Assembly: GCA_947500035.1 (NCBI GenBank)
Contig: CANMQP010000012.1
Span: 1-64,000, forward strand
Direction: 5' to 3'
Source: an uncultured Kiloniellaceae bacterium
GTDB taxonomy: Bacteria; Pseudomonadota; Alphaproteobacteria; Kiloniellales; Kiloniellaceae
Length of the DNA stretch: 64,000 bases
Shown: piece by piece, positions 18,118-26,171 of the stretch
How positions within the stretch are numbered: position 1 is the first letter of the stretch
How the letters are laid out: every line of letters begins with the position of its first letter
The notes under the pieces: model-generated
The model's database searches: none
Told to the model about the DNA's origin: nothing
What the model saw: the letters and a program-made list of their open reading frames with translations, nothing else
Position numbers and translations under genes: made by a program

Positions 18118-18798
18118 ATGATCCTCCATACCATCAGTGGCGCCCCCTGCGGCTGGCGTGCCTTGCTCGGCTTCGCCTTCAAGCAGATCGACGTCGAGGT
18201 GCGTCACCTCGAAGGCGGTCGGCGCGAACACGAGACGTCAACGTTCCTCAGGTTGAACCCCCGGGCCAAGGTGCCGGTGCTGGAAGCTGACGGCCTGGTG
18301 CTGCGGGACTCGATTGCAATCCTGGCCTGGCTGGAAAGCGCCTACCCGGCGCGGCCGCTGTTCGGCACAACGACGGCGCAGACCGGTACAATCTGGCAAA
18401 TCCTGCTGGAATGCGCCGAGTATCTACAGCCTGCGACGAATGCTGTGGTCTTCCCGGTTTTCGCGGGCGACGGCCAAATGCCGCCGGATCGATCGCAAGC
18501 GGCGGAGGAGCTGCTTGCGGCCGCCAAGGCCCTGGATAGGGAATGTGAATTCCTTGAGAAGACACTCGGCAAGAAGCACTTCCTTTGCGGCGCGGACCCA
18601 AGCGCTGCGGACGCCGCCGCCTATGCGGAGATAGGCCGCGTCCAGCGAGCGATCGAGACCAAGCCCGAAATCATGTCCTCACTGGACTACGATCGTTTAG
18701 AGCGCCGCTTTCCACGTCTATCGGACTGGTATGAACGTGTCTCGGAGCTGCCGGGGGTCACGGCGACGGCACCGCTACACTGGCGCGCCGCGCGGTGA
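18118..18798 (+). CDS. Glutathione S-transferase family protein
   Basis: The protein has 226 residues. The N-terminal thioredoxin-fold domain has ISGAPCGWRALLGFAF where the catalytic Ser/Cys lies, and the cis-Pro segment KVPVLEADGLVLRDSIAILAWLE binds glutathione. The rest is the all-helical C-terminal domain. It probably conjugates or isomerises small electrophiles such as maleylacetoacetate-type or halogenated compounds. ATG 18118 is preferred; a GTG at 18112 is closer to the GGGAAG site. It is paired with the divergent HxlR regulator. Confidence 0.85.
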   Translation: MILHTISGAPCGWRALLGFAFKQIDVEVRHLEGGRREHETSTFLRLNPRAKVPVLEADGLVLRDSIAILAWLESAYPARPLFGTTTAQTGTIWQILLECAEYLQPATNAVVFPVFAGDGQMPPDRSQAAEELLAAAKALDRECEFLEKTLGKKHFLCGADPSAADAAAYAEIGRVQRAIETKPEIMSSLDYDRLERRFPRLSDWYERVSELPGVTATAPLHWRAAR

Positions 18799-18839
18799 CT
18801 TCCCGAACGACGGGGCCGTCCCGTATGACCGGGCCGTCC

Positions 18840-19325
18840 CTATTCCGGCAGAACCGCAATGGCATCAACTTCCACCAGGACATCCGGATGAAACAGTGCC
18901 GCGACACCAACCAATGCACTGGCCGGCGGATTTTCAGTGTCGATCCAGCGGTCACGAATCACGCGCAACGCTTCGAGCTTGCTGATGTCGTAGTCGCGCA
19001 CAAAGAAGGTGACCCTTGCCAGAGCCGAGAAATCCGTCCCGGCCGCTTCCAGGGTCCGGCCCATATTCTCGAAGACCTGATCGAGCTGCGCCTCGAAATC
19101 CGCCACCGCGAGTTTGCCGTCACCGCCAAAGGGAACGTGACCGGACAGATACATGAGCTTACCCGAACGCACGATCATGGCCTGGGAGATACCCGGTATA
19201 TCGGCGCCCGGCGGATTGACGGCTTGCAGCCTTCTCTCCTCCGCGGCTATGGAAACGCTCGCAAAAAGCAGAAAGAGACTGGCCGAAGCCGCAGAGATCC
19301 ATAAGTTTCGTGTAAGTCTGAACAT
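18840..19325 (-). CDS. Exported RidA/YjgF-family protein lacking the catalytic Arg
   Basis: The protein has 161 residues: a signal peptide (LWISAASASLFLLFASVSIAAE) followed by a full RidA domain of about 130 residues. In RidA the imine-deaminating Arg lies in PAR(S/T); here the aligned segment is NPPASALVGVAAL, so Arg is replaced by Ser. The C-terminal VEVDAIAV strand is intact. With the Arg gone and an export signal present, it is unlikely to be a cytoplasmic 2-aminoacrylate deaminase, and its role is unknown. It is probably controlled by the MerR protein encoded upstream. Confidence 0.8.
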   Translation of the reverse strand: MFRLTRNLWISAASASLFLLFASVSIAAEERRLQAVNPPGADIPGISQAMIVRSGKLMYLSGHVPFGGDGKLAVADFEAQLDQVFENMGRTLEAAGTDFSALARVTFFVRDYDISKLEALRVIRDRWIDTENPPASALVGVAALFHPDVLVEVDAIAVLPE

Positions 19326-19367
19326 CTTTTTTTCCTTCCCGGTGGAACGACTGAGCTAAAACTAAAA

Positions 19368-19383
19368 CTAACGTCAACTAGAG
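19368..19383 (-). promoter_or_regulatory. Candidate MerR operator of the RidA-like gene
   Basis: CTAACGTCAACTAGAG differs by one base from the site upstream of the MerR gene (19915-19930). On the minus strand it reads CTCTAGTTGACGTTAG, with TTGACG as a probable -35 box inside the operator. The match to a -10 box downstream is poor. Confidence 0.6.
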
Positions 19384-19476
19384 TTTTTGGATAAAAAAAC
19401 ACGCGTCAATCAAATCCCATAGAAGCGCCTCCATCTTTCAAATCCGAACCGCAGACTGTGCGGAGGAGTCCCTTCC

Positions 19477-19857
19477 TCACCGCTTGCCTTTCGCTTCGGC
19501 AATCAGGCGCTTCATGCGCGCAATGTTTTTGTCTATGTCGCGCCGGAACTGCGTAAGCTCCTTTATCTGCCTGTCGGTCTTTTCCCGCTGCGTCTCAAGA
19601 ATCACGAGAACACGCTCTTTGCCCCGGATACCACTGTCGTCTTCGAAATAGAGATCGATCACCGACGCGATTTCATCGAGACTCAAACCCAAACGCTTCA
19701 GCGCCGCAATCTTCTCGAGGCGCTTCAGAGCTTCGTCGTTGTAGTAGCGATAGCCCGCGCCTTCGCGCTCGCTTGGCGTCAGGAGCCCGAGGCGTTCGTA
19801 GTAGTGAATCGTCCGGTGGCTGACGTCCGCGCGTGCGGCAAGCTCGCCGATCTGCAT
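19477..19857 (-). CDS. MerR-family transcriptional regulator
   Basis: The protein has 126 residues. The N-terminal winged helix (MQIGELAARADVSHRTIHYY, ERLGLLTPSEREGAGYRYY) is followed by a coiled coil (RVLVILETQREKTDRQIKEL) and a short basic tail, with no obvious metal- or ligand-binding domain. An in-frame ATG at 19890 would add 11 residues. However, the promoter TTGACG-N17-TAGCAA would then start transcription at about that base, so ATG 19857 is more likely. It shares an operator with the RidA-like gene downstream on the same strand. Confidence 0.85.
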   Translation of the reverse strand: MQIGELAARADVSHRTIHYYERLGLLTPSEREGAGYRYYNDEALKRLEKIAALKRLGLSLDEIASVIDLYFEDDSGIRGKERVLVILETQREKTDRQIKELTQFRRDIDKNIARMKRLIAEAKGKR

Positions 19858-19914
19858 ACGGTCTCTATTGACGGAGTCTGATCTGGCCATGACACTTGCT
19901 ACGCAGAATCAAAC

Positions 19915-19930
19915 CTAACGTCAAGTAGAG
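19915..19930 (-). promoter_or_regulatory. MerR autoregulatory operator and promoter
   Basis: CTAACGTCAAGTAGAG (minus strand CTCTACTTGACGTTAG) overlaps a -35 box TTGACG (19924-19919). A TAGCAA -10-like box follows at 17-base spacing (19901-19896). Confidence 0.6.
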
Positions 19931-20116
19931 ATTGTATGGCTTAGCAGCCATTCACACCCGGCTTGAAACAAAAAGCTTTCGAATCATATGCTGTTCAGTC
20001 AGACAGAAAAATGACTTGATCAGAGATCAACGAAGGTTTTTGATCATGGAAGTTACATAAGGCGGAGGCTGGTTTCCGCTTTTCACAAGGGATGTGAAAA
20101 GGGTCAGACTCCGATT

Positions 20117-20268
<152 letters not shown>

Positions 20269-20350
20269 ACGATTGTTGTGCGATGGCCGCTTGGCTTCGT
20301 GCGCCTTCACGTTCTGCGCGCCCTGAATAGATATTTTGATGGGGTGCGAG

Positions 20351-20857
20351 ATGAGTCAGGTTCTTTCCGTTTCCAACAACGATAGCGGCGCAAGCCTCGC
20401 TGCAGGCGGCGGCCAGTCCCGCATCGCCTTTATCAAGGCGGGCTGGCACAGTGACATCGTCGACCAGAGTCTGGCCGGGTTCCGGCGCGAACTGGAAGCG
20501 CTGGGTCAGGCGAGCGACCGGATTGACGTCTTCGAGGTGCCGGGCGCCTACGAAATTCCGCTGCAGGCCAAACGCCTGGCCAAAACGGGCGGCTACGGGA
20601 TCGTGGTCGCGGCCGCCTTTGTGGTCGACGGCGGCATCTACCGCCACGAATTCGTCGCGGACGCCGTGGTCTCGGGCATGATGCAGGTGCAGTTGGAAAC
20701 CGAGGTTCCGGTGCTGTCGGTGGTGCTGACCCCCAAGACCTTCCAGGAATCCCCGGAGCAGATCGCGTTCTTCACCGAACACTTCGTGACCAAAGGCGCC
20801 GAAGCCGCCCGCGCCTGCGTGGCGACCCTGGAGAACCAGCGCGCCCTGGCGTCCTGA
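20351..20857 (+). CDS. ribH: 6,7-dimethyl-8-ribityllumazine synthase
   Basis: The protein has 168 residues. It condenses 5-amino-6-ribitylaminouracil with 3,4-dihydroxy-2-butanone 4-phosphate, the penultimate step of riboflavin synthesis. Visible family elements are RIAFIKAGWHSDIVDQ, VFEVPGAYEIPLQAK, the flexible loop after GIVVAAAFVVDGGIYRHEFV, and PVLSVVLTP. The W in AGWHSD resembles type II (RibH2-like) enzymes of Brucella rather than type I. No other rib gene is adjacent, yet the gene has its own FMN riboswitch. The start at ATG 20351 follows GGGGTGCGAG; an ATG at 20339 has no site. Confidence 0.92.
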   Translation: MSQVLSVSNNDSGASLAAGGGQSRIAFIKAGWHSDIVDQSLAGFRRELEALGQASDRIDVFEVPGAYEIPLQAKRLAKTGGYGIVVAAAFVVDGGIYRHEFVADAVVSGMMQVQLETEVPVLSVVLTPKTFQESPEQIAFFTEHFVTKGAEAARACVATLENQRALAS

Positions 20858-21166
20858 GCGAGCCGTTTCGACCGGCGTGAAAACCGGTGCAGCCTCACTG
20901 CTCCGGTCAACGCTCCTAAGGTCGCCTCAAGACAGGTAAGGCTGTCAAGCGCGAAGCCGATCCGCAGCTGTAAAAGCGCGGCCGCAGGCCTTGATCTTGG
21001 CAAGCAGCGCAAGACCACCACCCTCCTGTTACCGGACTTCCTTTCCCCTTCGGACGACTCAACATCTTGACAGCCTCACCAGACATTCATAAATAGAACG
21101 AATATTCGTTCTTTTAATCATGCCTCCGGCAGCACGATGCTGTCCGACCGGGAAAGCAGGTGACTC
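20858..21166. other. Intergenic region between ribH and the TetR gene
   Basis: The first 60 bases hold a hairpin with ACCGG/CCGGT arms that may end ribH transcription. The middle has paired segments and a CCGCAGCTGTAAAAGCG stretch loosely like part of a cobalamin riboswitch, but the other conserved boxes are absent. The last part is the TetR promoter with its palindrome (21095-21112). Confidence 0.4.
21095..21112. promoter_or_regulatory. TetR operator, perfect 18-bp palindrome
   Basis: AGAACGAATATTCGTTCT is its own reverse complement and lies 55 bases upstream of the TetR start. Palindromes of the GAACGNNNNCGTTC kind are typical TetR operators. Confidence 0.75.
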
Positions 21167-21769
21167 ATGGCGCGCAAATTCGATCCGGACCTATCCGAAG
21201 CCCGGCGCAAACAGATCCTGGCGGCCACGGCCCGCTGCGTCCTGCGCAAGGGCTTTCACCAGACGTCCATGCAGGATATCTGCGCGGAAGCCGCTATGAG
21301 CCCCGGCGGGGTCTATCGCTACTTCGAGGGCAAGGAGGCGATCATTGTCGCCATGGCCGAAGAAGAGCGACGCGACAATCAGGAGATCATCGACGAACTG
21401 AAGCAGACGAGGGATCCGGTCGGCAGCCTGCGGGTCATTTTCTTCGAGCTCCTAAAGTTCTTCGCGGATGAGTCCTACGGCCGGCTGGCCCTGGAACTGC
21501 ACGCCGAGGGAGCACGCAACAAAAGCGTCTGGAACCTGCTGGCACGGAACGAGCGCGAACTCAAAGAGGCTCTGATCGCGGCGCTCGACAGAGGACAGAA
21601 GGCCGGAAAAATCACCCCTGAACTGCCCTCTCCCGCCCTCGCCCAGGTCATACTGGCCATGATCGACGGCCTCTGCGCCCGCGCGATCCTCGACCCGGAT
21701 TACAAACCGGTCGCGCTCGCGACCGCCATCGACGCCTTTGTCGTCGGCCTGCTGCAACCGCGCGCATAA
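21167..21769 (+). CDS. TetR-family transcriptional regulator
   Basis: The protein has 200 residues. The HTH (SEARRKQILAATARCVLRKG ... MSPGGVYRYFEGKEAIIVAM) is followed by a TetR C-terminal domain of the AcrR type. A perfect palindrome stands in its promoter. The fatty-acid hydroxylase gene begins 25 bases after its stop, so the two form an operon and the regulator probably controls both. Confidence 0.88.
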   Translation: MARKFDPDLSEARRKQILAATARCVLRKGFHQTSMQDICAEAAMSPGGVYRYFEGKEAIIVAMAEEERRDNQEIIDELKQTRDPVGSLRVIFFELLKFFADESYGRLALELHAEGARNKSVWNLLARNERELKEALIAALDRGQKAGKITPELPSPALAQVILAMIDGLCARAILDPDYKPVALATAIDAFVVGLLQPRA

Positions 21770-21794
21770 CCGGATCTGAAGGAAATCAAAAGCA

Positions 21795-22649
21795 ATGGAC
21801 GATCTGGAACTTCGTTTCGAAGCCGTTTCCGGCGCCCTGGAAATCCTCGGCCTCTACAGCCTGGCCATGATTGCCCTGGCGGTCATCGAAATCCTCTGGG
21901 ACCTGGCCTTCAAACAACGTCCCGGCTGGAAAGAAACCGCCGCCAATATCGTGATCGCAGCGGTTAACAGCCTGCTGGAACGCACGGCCTACGGCCTGGT
22001 CTTCATCGTTGCGCTGGCCATTGCCGAGAGCTTCGTGCCCACTCGCCTGCCGGTCAATGCCTGGACCTGGATCGCCGCGCTTCTGCTGGCCGATTTCACC
22101 TATTACTGGATGCACCGTTTCGAGCACGAGATCCGCGCGCTCTGGGCCTATCACAGCGTCCACCACTCCTCGCCCGAATTCAATCTGACCACGGCCTTCC
22201 GCCTCGCCTGGGTCGAAGGTCTGGTGGAATGGATTTTCTTCCTGCCCATGATCCTGCTGGGTTTCGATCTGGTGCAGACGCTGGTCGCGATCCTTGTCGT
22301 GGTCGCCTATCAGACCTGGATCCACACGCAGAAAATCGGCCGGCTCGGCTGGCTGGACAAAATCTTCAACACCCCTTCGGTGCATCGGGTCCACCATGGC
22401 GCCAACCCGGCCTATCTGGACAAGAACTACGGCGGAATACTGATCCTGTGGGACCGGCTTTTTGGAACCTATCAGGCGGAAACCGAGCCCGTGACCTTCG
22501 GCATCACCAAGCCGCTGGAGACCGCCAACCCGATCGTCATCAATTTCGGTGAATTCCTGGCCATCGCCCGGGATTGCCTGCGCGCAAAGTCACTGCGTGA
22601 CGCCTGGGGCTACTTGGTGAAACGGCCGGGCTGGGAGCCGAAGTCCTAA
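21795..22649 (+). CDS. Sterol desaturase / fatty acid hydroxylase family membrane enzyme
   Basis: The protein has 284 residues and about four membrane helices. It has the eight-histidine di-iron motif set: HRFEH (HxxxH), HSVHH, a His in WIHTQ, and VHRVHH. Enzymes of this family hydroxylate or desaturate lipids, sterols or carotenoids at the membrane using O2. The substrate cannot be deduced. It is co-transcribed with the TetR gene upstream. Confidence 0.85.
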   Translation: MDDLELRFEAVSGALEILGLYSLAMIALAVIEILWDLAFKQRPGWKETAANIVIAAVNSLLERTAYGLVFIVALAIAESFVPTRLPVNAWTWIAALLLADFTYYWMHRFEHEIRALWAYHSVHHSSPEFNLTTAFRLAWVEGLVEWIFFLPMILLGFDLVQTLVAILVVVAYQTWIHTQKIGRLGWLDKIFNTPSVHRVHHGANPAYLDKNYGGILILWDRLFGTYQAETEPVTFGITKPLETANPIVINFGEFLAIARDCLRAKSLRDAWGYLVKRPGWEPKS

Positions 22650-22650
22650 C

Positions 22651-24258
22651 CTACTCCAGAGTTCCGATCACGGTCTCGCAGGCCGCGACGATCTTTCCTT
22701 CGCGCACGAGATCCGTAATCCTGTTCATGTCTTTGGCGAACCAGATATCGCCTTCGAGGCGCGCCGGAATCTCTTCTCGGACGGCCGCCAAAACCGCCGA
22801 GGTCGCGGGCGAAAGCTCGTGATCCTTTGCAAGCTCGGCGACCTGTGAAAGTGCCTGGGCGGCAACCAGGATCTCGCCGGCCACGATCGCGCGGAGGTTC
22901 TCGACCACCTGGCTGGCCTTGCGGGCGCACCACATGGAGTTGGAGACATGATCTTCCGCGTTGCCCTTGCCGGGAATGGAATCGACCGAGCCGGGTGTCG
23001 AGAGCGTGCGGTTTTCCATGACCAGCGCCGAAAGCGAGCACTGCACGGTGCCGTAGCCGGTGTTCAGGCCGGGTGTGCCGGACGCCAGGTTGCGCGGCAG
23101 GCCGTAGCTCATGTTGGGGTCGATCAGGCGGGCGATTCGGCGTTCGCAGATCGAGCCCAGATCGGTCATGGCGATGGCCAGCAGGTCCATCACCTGGGCG
23201 ACGTACTGACCATGGAAGTGTCCGCCGGATACCGCACGGCGCCGCTCCCCGTCCTGCACGATCAGGGGATTGTCGGTCGCCGAGTTGATCTCCCGCTCGA
23301 TGACGGTCCTTGCATAACTCAGAGCTTCGCGCGCGGGACCATGAACCTGCGGGGCGCAGCGCAGGGAATAGGTGTCCTGAACGCGCGGAGCGGGGTCGCA
23401 CCCCTCTGTACGCGCTTCTTCCGGGAAGACCGTCTTGCGGGCCGCTTCCGACATACGCTTGGAGCCTGCCACCAATGCCGAGACGTTCCGCGCCACAAGT
23501 TGCTGGCCGGGGTGCGGACGGGCCGCGTGCAGCGGCGCGATAAAGGCATCGGCTTCACAGCGCATGGCCTCCAGCGACAGGGCCAATCCGATGTCGGCGT
23601 TACGGGCAATCTCTTCCGCCTCCGCCAAGGCGAGGACCGCGACCGCCAGCGAGACGGTCGAGCCGTTGATCAGCGCCGAAGCATCCTTCGACTGCATGTC
23701 GAGCTCCGGTGACAGGCCCGCAGCCTCGAGCCCTTCACGTGCGGATAGGCGGCGGCCTTCAAAGATCACCTCGGCTTCCTCGAAGCCGCAGAGTGCGCCG
23801 GTCATATGGGCCAGAGGTGCCAGATCGCCCGAAGCACCGACCGAGCCCTGGGCGGGGATAACCGGAGACAGGCCTTTGTTCAGAAAGTCGATCAGGCGCT
23901 GGGCGATCGGAAGGGTCACACCGGAATGATCCGAACAGAAAGCATTGAGACGCAGGAACATCACCGCGCGAGTCTGGGCAATCGACAGCGGCTCACCCAG
24001 ACCGGTGGCGTGGGCCAGGATCAGATTGGTCTGAAACTGCTTGATGTCCTCGACCGCGATCCGGCGGTCCTTGAAAGCCCCGACCCCGGTGTTGAAGGAA
24101 TAGATCAGCGGCGCATCATCGGTCATCCAGGTGCCGTCAATCAGCGCACGTGTTTCGGTGAGGCTTGCCGCAACCTGTGCCGAGAGTTCGACCTTCTCGC
24201 CAGCTTTGGCAACAGCAGCAACCTGCTCCAAAGTGACTGTACCGCCGTCCAGAATCAT
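22651..24258 (-). CDS. Histidine ammonia-lyase-like aromatic amino acid lyase
   Basis: The protein has 535 residues. The MIO-forming Ala-Ser-Gly is present (GSVGASGDLAPLAH, about residue 146). The active-site Tyr sits in YSFNTGVGAF, and SATDNPLI and FHGQYVAQ are conserved. The selectivity segment reads LAHATGLGEPL, with His where histidine ammonia-lyases have SH, so histidine is the likeliest substrate; tyrosine or phenylalanine cannot be excluded. None of hutU, hutI or hutG is adjacent, and the gene stands alone convergent with the hydroxylase gene. Confidence 0.8.
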   Translation of the reverse strand: MILDGGTVTLEQVAAVAKAGEKVELSAQVAASLTETRALIDGTWMTDDAPLIYSFNTGVGAFKDRRIAVEDIKQFQTNLILAHATGLGEPLSIAQTRAVMFLRLNAFCSDHSGVTLPIAQRLIDFLNKGLSPVIPAQGSVGASGDLAPLAHMTGALCGFEEAEVIFEGRRLSAREGLEAAGLSPELDMQSKDASALINGSTVSLAVAVLALAEAEEIARNADIGLALSLEAMRCEADAFIAPLHAARPHPGQQLVARNVSALVAGSKRMSEAARKTVFPEEARTEGCDPAPRVQDTYSLRCAPQVHGPAREALSYARTVIEREINSATDNPLIVQDGERRRAVSGGHFHGQYVAQVMDLLAIAMTDLGSICERRIARLIDPNMSYGLPRNLASGTPGLNTGYGTVQCSLSALVMENRTLSTPGSVDSIPGKGNAEDHVSNSMWCARKASQVVENLRAIVAGEILVAAQALSQVAELAKDHELSPATSAVLAAVREEIPARLEGDIWFAKDMNRITDLVREGKIVAACETVIGTLE

Positions 24259-24369
24259 AAAACTGCCTCTAACTCGGATGTGTTTGGGACCGAAGAACGG
24301 ACCGGCGCAGACGATAAGCCACTTTGCGTCGAAGCGGCAACGTGTCCATGAAAGTGAGGCTCCAGATCA

Positions 24370-24525
24370 TGAACCCGTAAAATGCGGCTGTCCTGACGAT
24401 TATAATTCCTGTTCTGGCAAGGAGTCAGGAGCGGAGCGATGCTAGAGCATCGTGCCCCATGTATCCAGGATGGGCGACATGACGATGCTCCAGGAAGCGA
24501 ATTACAATCGCGTTTTACGGGTTCA
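24370..24525. repeat. Palindromic intergenic element (156 bp) with nested hairpin
   Basis: The outer arms TGAACCCGTAAAATGCG (24370-24386) and CGCGTTTTACGGGTTCA (24509-24525) are inverted copies with one mismatch. A second paired segment TATAATTC/GAATTACA lies inside. Nested within is a strong hairpin, GAGCATCGT (24445-24453) to ACGATGCTC (24482-24490), with CCCCAT/ATGGGC inside. It fills the gap between the MarC stop and the histidine-lyase gene. It has the look of a short mobile palindromic (MITE or REP-like) element and may also stop transcription. Confidence 0.6.
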
Positions 24526-24529
24526 CGAC

Positions 24530-25159
24530 CTAACCCGCCAACGCCGGGATCAGGCCGACAAGACCGGAGGTCAGCATGCCCATGGCGATCGCAACCAGGA
24601 CCATACCCATAATGCGCGTCACCACGGCCATTCCACTCTCACCGAGCCAAGCTGCGACCGGCTTCGAATAAGCAAACAGCACTCCGGTCAGAATTGAAAG
24701 CAGGATCACCGCCAAGGAGATATCGACCCGCGCCATGAGACCCGGGTGGCGTTCCGCCGCGACCAGAACCGTGGCGATGGTGCCCGGACCGGCGACAATC
24801 GGAATGGCGAGCGGCACAACGGCGATCGAGTCCCGGGTCTTGGCGTCGTCGGTTTCGGTCGCACTGGTTTTGTGGCCACTTTTGTTGAAGAGCATGTGCA
24901 AGCCGATGAGCATAACAATAATCCCACCAGCCGCACGCAGCTCGTCGACAGTGATCCCAAAAAATGTGAGCAGCAGTCCACCGGTCCAGATGACAGTCAG
25001 GAGAGTCACGGCGCAGGCCAAAGCGCATTTCCAGGCGATTTTCCGCACCTCGCCAGCGTCTCTATCTGTCGTCATCCCAACAAAAATCCCGACGTTGCCG
25101 ATGGGATTCATCATTGAAAACAGCGCCGCAACGAAGGTACTGAGTGCCGCCTCGCCCAT
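24530..25159 (-). CDS. MarC-family integral membrane protein
   Basis: The protein has 209 residues and six hydrophobic helices. It begins with the family signature FVAALFSMMNPIGNVGIFVG and has the repeated PLAIPIVAGPGTIATVL in the second half. The family was once linked to multiple antibiotic resistance, but its transported substrate is not established. It probably forms a single-gene unit ended by the palindromic element downstream. Confidence 0.88.
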   Translation of the reverse strand: MGEAALSTFVAALFSMMNPIGNVGIFVGMTTDRDAGEVRKIAWKCALACAVTLLTVIWTGGLLLTFFGITVDELRAAGGIIVMLIGLHMLFNKSGHKTSATETDDAKTRDSIAVVPLAIPIVAGPGTIATVLVAAERHPGLMARVDISLAVILLSILTGVLFAYSKPVAAWLGESGMAVVTRIMGMVLVAIAMGMLTSGLVGLIPALAG

Positions 25160-25206
25160 AGCTCAGCCTACTCTTTTCATTTCAGGGCCTGTTGAACGTC
25201 ACGCGT

Positions 25207-26088
25207 TTAGTTCTCGGGCAAGGGAATGAACTCATCGTCGCCGGGCACTTTGTCAAAACGGCCGTTCTTCCAGTCGGCCTTGGCCTGTTCAAGGCGTTCG
25301 GGCGTGCTGGCCACGAAGTTCCACCAGAGGTGCCGCTTGCCATCCAGCGGCGCGCCGCCAAGCAGCATGACCCGGGTCTTTTCCCTGGCCGAGAGACCAA
25401 CGTTTACCGAAGGCTCGAAGACCGCCATGGTGCCCTCCTTGATCAGGCTGCCGTCACTGAGCTGCACTTCACCCTCCGCCACGTAAAGCGCCCGCTCTTC
25501 GTAAGCGTCCGGCAGCACCAGCTCGGCATCGTCCGAGAGCTGGGCATCCAGATAGAACATCTCCGAAGGTGTCTCGACCGGGGAGCGTTTGCCGTAGGCG
25601 GCACCGGCGATCAGGCACATCCGGACACCCTCGCCTTCGATCACCGGCAGGCTGTCGGCAGGGTGATGTTGGAAGGACGGCTCACTCTCTTCATGGGACA
25701 AAGGCAGGGCGATCCAGGACTGGATTCCATTGAGGCGCCCTGCCCTGGCGCGTTCTTCCGGGGCGGTGCGTTCCGAATGCACGATGCCGCGTCCCGCCAC
25801 CATCCAGTTCACCGCGCCGGGCTGGATCGCCTGTTCAACGCCCAGGGAGTCGCGGTGAAAGATCTCACCCTCGAAGAGATAGGTTACGGTGGCAAGGCCG
25901 ATGTGGGGATGCGGGCGGACGTCAATGCCCTGTCCGGAGGGAAGGTCGACCGGCCCCATGTGATCGAAGAAGATGAAAGGGCCGACTGTGCGGCGGTTCC
26001 TGAAGGGAAGGACACGCCGGACATCAAACCCGCCCACGTCCTTGGCTCTTGGCTCAATGATGAGAGAAACCAGTTCACTGCTGTCCAT
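25207..26088 (-). CDS. Pirin-family cupin protein
   Basis: The protein has 293 residues. The N-terminal cupin domain has the metal ligands in RPHPHIGLATVTYLFEG and a later His/Glu (GRGIVHSERT); a second cupin-like domain follows. Bacterial pirins include quercetinases and redox-linked metabolic regulators; the substrate is unknown here. It sits between MarC and the GlxA-type regulator, all on the same strand, with no sign of a shared function. Confidence 0.85.
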   Translation of the reverse strand: MDSSELVSLIIEPRAKDVGGFDVRRVLPFRNRRTVGPFIFFDHMGPVDLPSGQGIDVRPHPHIGLATVTYLFEGEIFHRDSLGVEQAIQPGAVNWMVAGRGIVHSERTAPEERARAGRLNGIQSWIALPLSHEESEPSFQHHPADSLPVIEGEGVRMCLIAGAAYGKRSPVETPSEMFYLDAQLSDDAELVLPDAYEERALYVAEGEVQLSDGSLIKEGTMAVFEPSVNVGLSAREKTRVMLLGGAPLDGKRHLWWNFVASTPERLEQAKADWKNGRFDKVPGDDEFIPLPEN

Positions 26089-26171
26089 CCCGCACTCCCG
26101 CTTCAGTCGTTACGATCAAGAAATGCAACTCCGCAGCCTGTTCGTCAATGGAGACCGAGTTGCGGGGAAAA

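Noticed and set aside
18806-18840. Tandem GGGCCGTCCC motifs between the GST and RidA-like genes
   Set aside because: Only two short imperfect copies in a 40-base gap between convergent genes; no evidence of function.
20880-21020. Possible cobalamin riboswitch after ribH
   Set aside because: One stretch (CCGCAGCTGTAAAAGCG) recalls a conserved block, but the GGTGNAA block and the B12 box are not in the right order or spacing, and the next gene is a TetR regulator rather than a B12-related gene.
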